This document shows, one piece after another, positions 5,937-13,730 of a DNA stretch of 15,353 bases. Position numbers and translations under genes: made by a program. The notes beneath the pieces are model-generated. The model saw only the letters and a list, made by a program, of their open reading frames with translations, was not told the origin of the DNA and ran no database searches. Each line of letters begins with the position of its first letter. Position 1 is the first letter of the stretch. The DNA is from Cyanobacteria bacterium OH_PDB_112. GTDB lineage: Bacteria; Cyanobacteriota; Vampirovibrionia; Gastranaerophilales; CAJFVJ01. The stretch spans positions 1 to 15,353 of the forward strand of contig JAEWLZ010000226.1 in the NCBI GenBank assembly GCA_023457295.1. Direction: 5' to 3'.

Positions 5937-7626
5937 TATTGTTGAAATAAAAGCTTTGAGCAAAAAATTTATTGATGAACAAAACTTTGCTCTTGATAAT
6001 TTGAATTTGTCTCTTGAAAAAGGAAAAATCATAGGTCTTGTAGGTCCTGACGGAGCGGGTAAAACAACTCTTATCAGAAGTATAATAGGTCTTTTATTGC
6101 CGACAGAAGGAGAAATTTTAACGCTTGGTTTAAGTCCTATTTTTGATAAGGACAAAATTAATCAAAAAATAGGTTATATGCCACAAAAATTTGGACTTTA
6201 CGAAGATTTGACCGTTATGGAAAACCTTGAGCTTTACGCTGATTTGAAGGGGCTTACCAAAAAAGAAAAAGAAAAAAGTTTTAGAACTTTGCTTGATTTC
6301 ACAAGTCTTGAAGAGTTTACATCACGTCTTGCCGGCGCATTATCAGGAGGTATGAAGCAAAAGCTCGGGCTTGCATGCGCACTTTTGGGCTCTCCTGAAC
6401 TTTTGCTTTTGGATGAACCTTCTGTTGGAGTAGATCCTATGTCACGCAAGGAACTGATGAAAATGGTTAAAAACCTTTCAACGGAAGGAATAACAATACT
6501 TTGGTCTACTGCGTATCTTGATGAGGCTGAAAATTTTGACAGTTGCATTTTGCTTGATAACGGCAGAATCCTTTATTCGGGAGAGCCTTCTGTTTTGACC
6601 CAAAAACTTGAAGGACGAAGCTTTGTAACGGATGTGCAGTATGGAAGAAGTCGTATTTTGTTAAAAGAAATTTTGAAAAAAGGGCATGGTGTTACAGATG
6701 CTGTTATTCAGGCAGAACGTGTCAGAGTTGTTTTAGATAAAGGGGTTTCAAAGTTTAATAATTTGATTTTGTATCCCGTAAAACCACGTTTTGAAGATGC
6801 TGTTATTGATATTTTAGGAGGATGCCCAAAAGGGGAGTCAGAACTGACCAAAAATCTTGAACTTCCGCCAAATGACCTTGAATTTGTAATTGAAGCTCAA
6901 AGTCTTGTCAAAAAATACGGTGATTTTTATGCTGTTCGTGAAAATTCTTTTAGAGTTAAAAAAGGGGAAATATTTGGACTTTTAGGTCCTAACGGAGCAG
7001 GGAAATCGACTTCTTTCAAAATGCTTTGCGGTCTTGTGACTCCGACATCCGGAAGTGCCAAAATTATGGGAATGGATATACGGCAAAATCCTTCAAAAGC
7101 ACGTTCTTATTTGGGTTATATGGCTCAAAAGTTTTCGCTTTTCGGTGGTTTGAGCGTTATGCAAAATTTAAAGTTTTTTTCGGGAATTTATGGGCTTTTT
7201 GGCGTTAAGCAAAAAGAAAAAATTGACCAAATGATAAATATTTTTGAATTTGAGCCTTATCTTTCACATAATGCGGATGAACTTCCTTTGGGGTTCAAAC
7301 AGCGTCTTGCCTTAAGTTGCGCAGTTATGCACAATCCGCCTATTTTGTTTTTGGATGAGCCGACTTCAGGCGTTGATCCTTTGACTAGAAGGGATTTTTG
7401 GAATCATATTAATTCTTTGGTAGAAAAAGGTGTTACGGTTATGGTTACAACACATTTTATGGATGAAGCCGAATATTGTGATCATATAAGTCTTTTTTAT
7501 CGTGGTGAAGCTATTGAAACCGGTACTCCTCAAGAACTTAAAAATAAAGTGGCAAAAGATGCAACTATGGAAGAAACTTTCATTGCCATAATTGAAAAAT
7601 ATGACAGAGAAAGAGGTTCTTTATGA
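5923..7626 (+). CDS. ABC exporter ATPase with two fused nucleotide-binding domains (YbhF/RbbA-like)
   Basis: Cytoplasmic motor of the exporter, 567 residues. NBD1 (about 4-225): Walker A GPDGAGKTT (41-49), signature LSGGM (140-144), Walker B LLLLDEP (160-166). A linker domain of mixed sheet and helix follows (about 228-300). NBD2 (about 320-545): Walker A GPNGAGKST (355-363), signature position LPLGF (454-458), Walker B LFLDEP (475-480), switch His511 in TTHFMDEAE. NBD1 has Ala197 where the switch His should be (STAYLDEAE), and NBD2 has LPLG instead of LSGG; both changes fall in the same composite ATP site. The gene overlaps the fusion-protein gene by 14 bases. The fused layout and the order adaptor-ATPase-permease-permease match the E. 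coli ybhGFSR type. I infer drug or xenobiotic efflux; the substrate is not visible. Confidence 0.93.
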   Translation: MKTASIVEIKALSKKFIDEQNFALDNLNLSLEKGKIIGLVGPDGAGKTTLIRSIIGLLLPTEGEILTLGLSPIFDKDKINQKIGYMPQKFGLYEDLTVMENLELYADLKGLTKKEKEKSFRTLLDFTSLEEFTSRLAGALSGGMKQKLGLACALLGSPELLLLDEPSVGVDPMSRKELMKMVKNLSTEGITILWSTAYLDEAENFDSCILLDNGRILYSGEPSVLTQKLEGRSFVTDVQYGRSRILLKEILKKGHGVTDAVIQAERVRVVLDKGVSKFNNLILYPVKPRFEDAVIDILGGCPKGESELTKNLELPPNDLEFVIEAQSLVKKYGDFYAVRENSFRVKKGEIFGLLGPNGAGKSTSFKMLCGLVTPTSGSAKIMGMDIRQNPSKARSYLGYMAQKFSLFGGLSVMQNLKFFSGIYGLFGVKQKEKIDQMINIFEFEPYLSHNADELPLGFKQRLALSCAVMHNPPILFLDEPTSGVDPLTRRDFWNHINSLVEKGVTVMVTTHFMDEAEYCDHISLFYRGEAIETGTPQELKNKVAKDATMEETFIAIIEKYDRERGSL

Positions 7627-8729
7627 AGATTTTAAGGGCATTTATTATTAAGGAGTTTTATCAAATAATTCGTGACCCCAGTACACTTTTGATAGCATTT
7701 ATTTTGCCGTTTATTTTGCTCTGCGTTTACAGATTTTCTTTGAATCTTGATACAAATACAGTTTTTGTAGGTCTTAAAATTGAAGATAGCAAAGAAAAAG
7801 TTAGCAGTCTTGTTTCATCTTTTGAGCATACAAAATATCTTAAAGTAAAAAGATTTTATAATCGCAAACAAATGGAAAAGGAACTTGTAAAAGGAACTAT
7901 TCGAGGAATGATAATTGTTCCGAATGATTTTTCAAAAAAACTGGAAAGAGGAGAGGAATCTGAAATACAGATTATAACCGACGGGTCAGAAACTAATACG
8001 GCAAATTTTGTGGCAAATTATCCAACTGCCGTGATAAATCAATGGCTTAAAGAAGAATATGGTTATAACAAAAAAAGCCCGCCTTCAGTTAGGGTAATTT
8101 CTCGCTACTGGTATAATGAAGAACTTCGAAGCAACTGGTTTATTCTTCCCGGTTCTTTGTCTGTTATTATGACGCTTGTCGGTATTTTACTTACAGCTTT
8201 AGTCGTTTCTCGTGAATGGGAAAGAGGAACTATGGAAGCTATTATTACGACAAAAATTTCTAAACTTGATATTGTTTTAGGAAAATATATTCCGTATTTT
8301 TGTCTCGGCATGTTGTCTATGGCTTTTAGTGTTTTTTGCTGTGTTGTGTTGTTTAAAGTCCCTTTTCGGGGTTCTTATCTTATTTTTGCTTTTATTTCAG
8401 GTTTATTTTTGCTTACTCTTATTGGGCAGGGGCTTATGGTTTCTACTCTTGCTAAAAATCAATTTACCGCATCACAGGCGGCTTTGACTTCGGGTTTTTT
8501 ACCGGCGTTGATGCTCTCAGGTCTTGTTTATCCGATTAGTTCTATGCCTCATCCGATAAGAATTATGTCAAATTTTATTTCCGCACGATATTTCGTCGGG
8601 TGTTCTCAAAATCTTTTTATGGCGGGTAATATTTGGGATATTTTTATTCCGAACAGTCTTTTTATGAGTTTTATGAGTATAATTTTCTTTTTCCTTGTTT
8701 ACAGGTATACGGCGCAGAGGTTAGAGTAA
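7623..8729 (+). CDS. ABC-2 type transporter permease, first subunit (YbhS/YhhJ-like)
   Basis: Inner-membrane subunit of 368 residues. Topology by eye: amphipathic start KEFYQIIRDPS (10-20), membrane helix about 22-39, a large extracytoplasmic domain (about 42-170), then five further hydrophobic helices (about 175-195, 218-245, 250-277, 286-304, 341-360). Family hallmarks are the cytoplasmic loop SREWERGTMEAI (196-207) and the MLSGLVYPISSMP motif (297-309). ATG at 7623 overlaps the ATPase stop (ATGA), with AGAGG upstream as ribosome binding site. It should pair with the next gene product as a heterodimer served by the fused ATPase. Confidence 0.92.
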   Translation: MKILRAFIIKEFYQIIRDPSTLLIAFILPFILLCVYRFSLNLDTNTVFVGLKIEDSKEKVSSLVSSFEHTKYLKVKRFYNRKQMEKELVKGTIRGMIIVPNDFSKKLERGEESEIQIITDGSETNTANFVANYPTAVINQWLKEEYGYNKKSPPSVRVISRYWYNEELRSNWFILPGSLSVIMTLVGILLTALVVSREWERGTMEAIITTKISKLDIVLGKYIPYFCLGMLSMAFSVFCCVVLFKVPFRGSYLIFAFISGLFLLTLIGQGLMVSTLAKNQFTASQAALTSGFLPALMLSGLVYPISSMPHPIRIMSNFISARYFVGCSQNLFMAGNIWDIFIPNSLFMSFMSIIFFFLVYRYTAQRLE

Positions 8730-8730
8730 T

Positions 8731-9840
8731 ATGTGGAGTAGAATTTATGCTTTGATAATAAAAGAATTTCATTCAATTTGGCGCGATCCCAGAAGTCGTA
8801 CGCTGATCTTTTTGCCTCCGATAGTTCAGTTGTGTATTTTTGCCTTTGCGGCGACTATGGAAGTAAAAAATATAGATATGGTTGTTTTGGATAAAGAAAA
8901 TACCGCTTCTTCAAGGGAGCTTGTACAGCATTTTCAAAATTCTGTATGGTATCGAAGAATTTATTATGTTGAAAATGAAAAAAAGTTTGAAAAAATGATA
9001 GAGTCTCAAAAAGTTATGATGGGAATTGCAATTAATAATGATTTTTCAAAAAACCTAAAAGGAAAGCAAAAAGCTGAAATCCAAGCTATTTTTGACGGTA
9101 GGCAGACAAATATTTCTCAAATTTTGAACGGGTATACTTCACGTATTGTGTCAAATTATCAAAAAGAAATATTTGTTCCTCAATATAATGGATATCCCCG
9201 CATTAAAACGGTTGTAAGAAACTGGTACAATCCCAATCTTATGTATCTTCATTATACGGTTGTATCGCTTGTTGCAACCTTAACTATGGTTATAGGAATG
9301 CTTTTAACGTCACTTTCTGTGGCAAGAGAACGAGAGATAGGGACTTTTGACCAACTTATTGTATCACCTTTGCGTCCTATTGAAATTCTTATTGGAAAAA
9401 CAGTTCCGCCACTTTTAATAGCTGTTTTTATTTCAACGATGATGGCTCTTGTTGTAATTTTTATTTTTAAAGTCCCTTATTCCGGTTCGATTTTTTTGTT
9501 TTATTTTAGTATGGTGGTATTTTTGTTATCAATAGTTGGGATAGGGCTTTTTGTTTCGTCAATTTGTAAAACTCAGCAACAGGCTATTTTAGGTTCATTT
9601 ATTTTTCAGATGCCTGCGATGTTAATGTCAGGATATATTGCGCCTGTTGAAAATATGCCTGTTTTTTTTCAATATTTAACCTTTTTAAATCCGATAAGAT
9701 TTTATCTTGTAATTATAAAGGGACTTTTTTTCAAAAATATGCCAATGGATATTGTTCTTATTAATTTGATACCGATAGTTATCACATCAATAATTACTCT
9801 TTCGATTGCTTATTGGATGTTTACCAAAAATTTGGATTAA
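8731..9840 (+). CDS. ABC-2 type transporter permease, second subunit (YbhR-like)
   Basis: Second inner-membrane subunit, 369 residues, paralogous to the first: KEFHSIWRDPRSRT (11-24), membrane helix about 25-43, extracytoplasmic domain about 46-172, then helices about 178-198, 222-247, 252-278, 286-303 and 343-363. The loop AREREIGTFDQLIVSPLRP (198-216) and MLMSGYIAPVENMP (297-310) are typical of this family. One base separates it from the first permease, with AGAGG about ten bases before the ATG. Its stop codon lies inside the tail-to-tail overlap with the YibE/F-family gene, so nothing further follows in the operon. Confidence 0.92.
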   Translation: MWSRIYALIIKEFHSIWRDPRSRTLIFLPPIVQLCIFAFAATMEVKNIDMVVLDKENTASSRELVQHFQNSVWYRRIYYVENEKKFEKMIESQKVMMGIAINNDFSKNLKGKQKAEIQAIFDGRQTNISQILNGYTSRIVSNYQKEIFVPQYNGYPRIKTVVRNWYNPNLMYLHYTVVSLVATLTMVIGMLLTSLSVAREREIGTFDQLIVSPLRPIEILIGKTVPPLLIAVFISTMMALVVIFIFKVPYSGSIFLFYFSMVVFLLSIVGIGLFVSSICKTQQQAILGSFIFQMPAMLMSGYIAPVENMPVFFQYLTFLNPIRFYLVIIKGLFFKNMPMDIVLINLIPIVITSIITLSIAYWMFTKNLD

Positions 9841-11021
9841 TTTTTGGGTTTCGCAAGTTTTGTTAAAGTAATAGCTGTTATAGCGGCAGTAATAGGTGAA
9901 CATAAAATAATTGCGGTACTGCCAATCATTGCCGCTGAAAATTCTGTAATTACGATACCCAAGTTTATGAATTTTATCAATGGAATGTTCAAAGATAAAA
10001 TTAAAAGAGGTAAGGCACTTCCTATATAAATAAAAATAAGAGCAGAAACCATAGTTCCAATGGCTTTTTTACCTGCTTCAGTTCCTTTTTTGAATAATGT
10101 TTTAAAACCGTATTCTTTATTTTGGAATTGTTTTTTTGCAATATAATTTGCAATAGCAATACTGACGCTTGTCAAAACACCTATAATGCTTATTATTACA
10201 GAGGCTGTTAAAATTCCGGCAAAGTTCATATCAGGGTATTCTCCAAGAAGAATTAGACCTTCTTTGGAGTCGATATTTGTTATTGATGAGGTATAAATTA
10301 CCGCAAATGATAAAAATCCCGCTAAAAGTAAACTTAATGAGGCGCTTATTGCGGCGCAAATGCTTTTCATATTAAAGCCGTTAAAAATGAAAATACCAAA
10401 AATAACAGAAGCTACCGCAACACCTATTGCAATAGGTATAATATGAATATTGGCCAAAATAGCAGGAAGTAACCCGAAAATTATTAAAATTGCCGAAAAT
10501 CCTAAAGTAGTAATAGTTTTAAGACCGCTGTATCCCCCTATAATTAAAAGCAAAAGCAGAAACAGACCTGAAGCTATTAAAATTATAGGAGAGTTGTCTT
10601 TTGATGTAATATTTATGGTTTCATCTTCTTTGTCATCATCGATTTTTGAATTTTTGTCATTTTCTTTTTTATCGTAGTATTCTTCATCTGCTTCAGCTTC
10701 AATATCTTTCTCTATAATAACTCTGTCGCCCTGTTTGATTTTGATATCATATTCCGGGTTGCTTGTAAGATAATTTTTTATCTTCACTTCTTTATCTTTT
10801 AGTTTTCCGGTTAAAATTTTTATATTCAAAATCTGAATAATTTGTTCGGTATTAAAAACTCTTTCAAGCTCTTTGTCATGTTTTTCGCTCAAAACCTTTG
10901 TTACAATGGCTTTTTCGATAAACCCTTTTTCGACAGGTAAATCTTCTGCCAGAGAAAAATTGCTGTCTAATAATAAATTGAAGGACAAAAACAAACAAAA
11001 AATAACAATAAATTTTGGCAT
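9837..11021 (-). CDS. YibE/F-family multispanning membrane protein
   Basis: Predicted integral membrane protein, 394 residues from the ATG at 11021. It has a signal peptide or signal anchor (about 3-25), an extracytoplasmic domain resembling the YibE part (VTKVLSEKHDKEL and LNIKILTGKLKDKEVKIKN, about 40-84; IKQGDRVII, about 96-104), a very acidic, lysine-spaced linker (about 107-140), then about eight hydrophobic helices forming the YibF part. YibE/F proteins have no established biochemical role that I can name. The overlapping ATG at 11027 is less likely because GGGAG sits right against it but seven bases from the ATG at 11021. It lies 28-34 bases downstream of ruvB, probably in the same transcript, and its stop overlaps the export operon's last stop by four bases. 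Confidence 0.8.
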   Translation of the reverse strand: MPKFIVIFCLFLSFNLLLDSNFSLAEDLPVEKGFIEKAIVTKVLSEKHDKELERVFNTEQIIQILNIKILTGKLKDKEVKIKNYLTSNPEYDIKIKQGDRVIIEKDIEAEADEEYYDKKENDKNSKIDDDKEDETINITSKDNSPIILIASGLFLLLLLIIGGYSGLKTITTLGFSAILIIFGLLPAILANIHIIPIAIGVAVASVIFGIFIFNGFNMKSICAAISASLSLLLAGFLSFAVIYTSSITNIDSKEGLILLGEYPDMNFAGILTASVIISIIGVLTSVSIAIANYIAKKQFQNKEYGFKTLFKKGTEAGKKAIGTMVSALIFIYIGSALPLLILSLNIPLIKFINLGIVITEFSAAMIGSTAIILCSPITAAITAITLTKLAKPKN

Positions 11022-11028
11022 TAACATT

Positions 11029-11033
11029 CTCCC
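11029..11033 (-). promoter_or_regulatory. ribosome binding site deciding the start of the YibE/F-family gene
   Basis: GGGAG on the minus strand is separated by one base from the first ATG (11027-11025) and by seven from the second ATG (11021-11019). The normal spacing favours the second. Confidence 0.6.
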
Positions 11034-11055
11034 GATTTTTTAGTGTAAATAGTTT

Positions 11056-12120
11056 TTATTCGGAGAAATTCAATTTAGTTTGTTCAGAAGGAGGTTTGTA
11101 ACCAAGGTGTTTATAACCCGCATAAGAAACTTTACGTCCTCTGGGAGTGCGTTCTAAAATCCCTGCCTGAAGCAAAAACGGTTCGTATACTTCTTCAATG
11201 GTTACGGCATCTTCTCCGAGAGCAGCCGATAAAGTATCAAGTCCGACAGGACCTCCGTTATATTTTTGTATCATTAATTCAAGCAAAGATATATCCGTAC
11301 TGTCCAAGCCCAAATGGTCAATTTTTAACATATCAAGAGCTTCTTTTGCAATATCAATAGTTATTTCGGAAGAATTTTTCACAATAGCAAAATCCCTCAG
11401 ACGTTTTACAAATCTGTTTGTTATACGTGGAGTACCCCTGGAACGAAGAGCTATTTCGCGCGCGCCGTCATCTGTTATTTTAATTTCTAAAACTTTTGCC
11501 GTTCTTTTAATTACAGCCATAAGTTCATCAGGAGTATAAAATTCCAATCTGTGTATTATTCCGAATCTGTCACGAAGAGGACTTGATAAAGACCCTGCTT
11601 TGGTTGTTGCACCTATAAGAGTAAATTTTTTCATCGGAACACGAAGAGTTTTGGCAGCTTGTGTTTTGCCTGTTGTCATATCTATATAAAAATCTTCCAT
11701 AGCGGGATATAAAATTTCTTCAGCTATTTTATTAAGGCGATGAATTTCGTCAATAAAAAGAATTTCACCCTCTTTTAATGACATTAGAATGCCGATAATA
11801 TCTCTAGGACGTTCAAGTGCCGGAGCTGATGTGATTTTTATTGCGGAACCGAATTCTTTTGCGATAATTCCGGCAAGAGTAGTTTTGCCAAGTCCCGGAG
11901 GACCGTAAAGTAAAATATGGTCGAGGGTTTCTTCACGTTTTTTTGCCGCTTCGATTGTGATTTTCAAGTTTTGTTTTATATGGCTTTGTCCTACATAAGC
12001 ATCAAAATTATCAGGACGAATATTGTTTTCAAAATTGTCTGAATTTGTTTTTTTTGCTTCTATATTTTTTCTTGACCCTGTATTTGAGGGTTGTTTTTCA
12101 TCTGATGGAATTATAGCCAA
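11056..12120 (-). CDS. ruvB: Holliday junction branch migration ATPase RuvB
   Basis: Hexameric AAA+ motor that, with RuvA, drives branch migration of Holliday junctions. The 354-residue product has the RuvB core beginning NIRPDNFDAYVGQ (33-45), Walker A GPPGLGKT (73-80), Walker B LFIDEIHRL (121-129), sensor 1 GATTKAG (170-176), the arginine-finger region SPLRDRFG (180-187) and the winged-helix C-terminus with GGPVGLDTLSAALGED and ERTPRGR. A hydrophilic extension of about 32 residues precedes the core. The start is TTG at 12120: a stop codon lies three codons upstream, no ATG occurs before the core, and AGG sits nine bases in front. ruvA and ruvC are not in the window. It lies between the TPR gene (20-base gap) and the YibE/F gene. 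Confidence 0.96.
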   Translation of the reverse strand: MAIIPSDEKQPSNTGSRKNIEAKKTNSDNFENNIRPDNFDAYVGQSHIKQNLKITIEAAKKREETLDHILLYGPPGLGKTTLAGIIAKEFGSAIKITSAPALERPRDIIGILMSLKEGEILFIDEIHRLNKIAEEILYPAMEDFYIDMTTGKTQAAKTLRVPMKKFTLIGATTKAGSLSSPLRDRFGIIHRLEFYTPDELMAVIKRTAKVLEIKITDDGAREIALRSRGTPRITNRFVKRLRDFAIVKNSSEITIDIAKEALDMLKIDHLGLDSTDISLLELMIQKYNGGPVGLDTLSAALGEDAVTIEEVYEPFLLQAGILERTPRGRKVSYAGYKHLGYKPPSEQTKLNFSE

Positions 12121-12140
12121 GATATTTTACCTGATTTTTA

Positions 12141-13730
12141 TTAGTTAAATAATTCGTCGATTTTGTCTTGAATTTCTTGAGGGTCAATTTCTTTAGTGAC
12201 CACATTTATGTCAAGGGCAACCTGAAATAATCTTGCTGCTTCGATTTTATCACCGGTTATAACAATTGCTCTGGCTTTATTGTAATAAGCGAGCGCATAA
12301 TTCGGATTACATTGCGCCGCAAGGTCAAACATTTCTGCAGCTTCTTTTACAAGACCCGAATCATCAAGATAAATTACACCCAAATTGTTATAAGCAATAT
12401 CATAACTAGGGTCATATTTTATAGCGAGTTTATATTCTTTTATAGCATTGTCATTATCCTGGCGTCCCCAATAAAGATAGCCCAGGTTACAGTGAATTCT
12501 CGCATCACAAGGCGCAATTTCAAGAGCCAAATTGTATATTGCAAGAGCGCTTTGGAAATCACCTTTATCATAGAATACACTTCCGAGATTTATGTAAATA
12601 TCAACATCTTTAGGCGTAAGGTGAAGAGCGTTTTGGTATGAAGAAATTGCCGCATCGTAGTTTTTTTCGCTTTCTTGAAAAACATATCCTAAAGTTTGCG
12701 CAATAACACTTGTCCAGCTTTGGCTGGGGTTTAGCATTATAGCGTTGTAGTAACAAGTCACAGCTTCTTTTACATCTCCGCTCATATAGTAAATATTTGC
12801 CAAATTACTGTGGTAAATAGGATTATTCGGGTTTAATTCGATTAGTTTTTGATACATCAAAACTGCATTGTCGTAATCACCGGTTTCTTCATAAATTTGG
12901 CACAAAGCTCTATAAGCAAGGATATTTAAAGGGTCGTGCCATAATACCATTCTAAATTCGTTAATAGCGTCTTCGTATTGAAACATACTTTTGTATGTAT
13001 CGCCTAAAAGAGCATACAAAGGCACAAAACCAGGCGCGACTTCTATCGCTTCTGTGTAAAGGTCAACCGCATCATAAAATTGTCTTGTATGAACAAGATA
13101 AAAACCTTTGAAAATTATCGGCAAAAATTTAAAATAGCCTAGTTTTTGAATAAATTCTTTTTGAGCCTCATGTTCAAAAGGAAGTTTTATGATAGAAGCT
13201 ATAAGATGATAAAAAGAGCCTATTTTATCCCAAATACTATTATCGGCTTTAATTCTTAGCAGGCTGTGCATCAAAAAATGAGCTCTTGAAGCTTTTAATC
13301 CGCCATATTTAATAGCTTTTTTGGAATATTCATAAGTTTCTTGGAATTTGTCCTTTTTTGTCATTGTACGTGCAAGCATAAAATATGCTTCGTAGAATGT
13401 ATCATCGTATTCTAATGCTATATTCAGGTGATTTATAGCTTTTTCAAGTTCACCTTTTAAATAAAAAGCATAACCGATTTTGTAATGAATTTTGGCGGAA
13501 TTCAAAGAAATTTCTAAAGCTCTTTGATACTCTGTGATAGCTTCGTCAATAAATTGTTTTGGCTGGTAAATATTTTGATGCCAGTCAAAGTAAATATCAC
13601 CCAGTTTTATATACAAATCCGCATTTGACGGATTATTTTGAAGTTCTGAATTGCAAAGTGCCACAGCAGTTTTGTAGTCACCTTTTTTCTGCATTTTATT
13701 CAGTTTGGTTTCAAATTGTTTTGTAAGCAT
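12141..13730 (-). CDS. tetratricopeptide-repeat protein, cytoplasmic
   Basis: A 529-residue protein made almost entirely of TPR helices. I can pick out about twelve to thirteen units, for example around 37-75, 79-112, 113-146, 204-234, 236-269, 270-303, 304-337, 342-374, 375-408, 409-442, 443-478 and 479-512, with the usual G/A-x-x-Y/F and Y-x-x-A-L-x-x-x-P spacing (such as LGDTYKSMFQYEDAINEF and NLGVIYLDD). Residues about 150-200 are less regular and may form an interruption between two TPR superhelices. There is no signal peptide, membrane segment or catalytic domain, so it is probably a protein-interaction scaffold. Its ATG directly follows the pilZ stop (TAAATG), which suggests coupled synthesis and perhaps partnership with the PilZ protein. 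The specific function is not recognisable. Confidence 0.85.
   Translation of the reverse strand: MLTKQFETKLNKMQKKGDYKTAVALCNSELQNNPSNADLYIKLGDIYFDWHQNIYQPKQFIDEAITEYQRALEISLNSAKIHYKIGYAFYLKGELEKAINHLNIALEYDDTFYEAYFMLARTMTKKDKFQETYEYSKKAIKYGGLKASRAHFLMHSLLRIKADNSIWDKIGSFYHLIASIIKLPFEHEAQKEFIQKLGYFKFLPIIFKGFYLVHTRQFYDAVDLYTEAIEVAPGFVPLYALLGDTYKSMFQYEDAINEFRMVLWHDPLNILAYRALCQIYEETGDYDNAVLMYQKLIELNPNNPIYHSNLANIYYMSGDVKEAVTCYYNAIMLNPSQSWTSVIAQTLGYVFQESEKNYDAAISSYQNALHLTPKDVDIYINLGSVFYDKGDFQSALAIYNLALEIAPCDARIHCNLGYLYWGRQDNDNAIKEYKLAIKYDPSYDIAYNNLGVIYLDDSGLVKEAAEMFDLAAQCNPNYALAYYNKARAIVITGDKIEAARLFQVALDINVVTKEIDPQEIQDKIDELFN

Noticed and set aside
5709..6155. Minus-strand open frame of 148 codons across the adaptor/ATPase junction
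   Set aside because: Covers two clear genes in antisense, including Walker A of NBD1; no domain of its own.
6234..6548. Minus-strand open frame of 104 codons inside the double ATPase gene
   Set aside because: Antisense to the NBD1 signature and Walker B region; low-complexity Ser-rich translation typical of a shadow.
9837..11021. YibE/F-family gene as a sixth component of the export operon
   Set aside because: It is on the opposite strand and downstream of ruvB, so it belongs to the other transcript.
11198..11539. Plus-strand open frame of 113 codons opposite ruvB
   Set aside because: Antisense to conserved ruvB motifs with no recognisable domain or ribosome binding site; a shadow.
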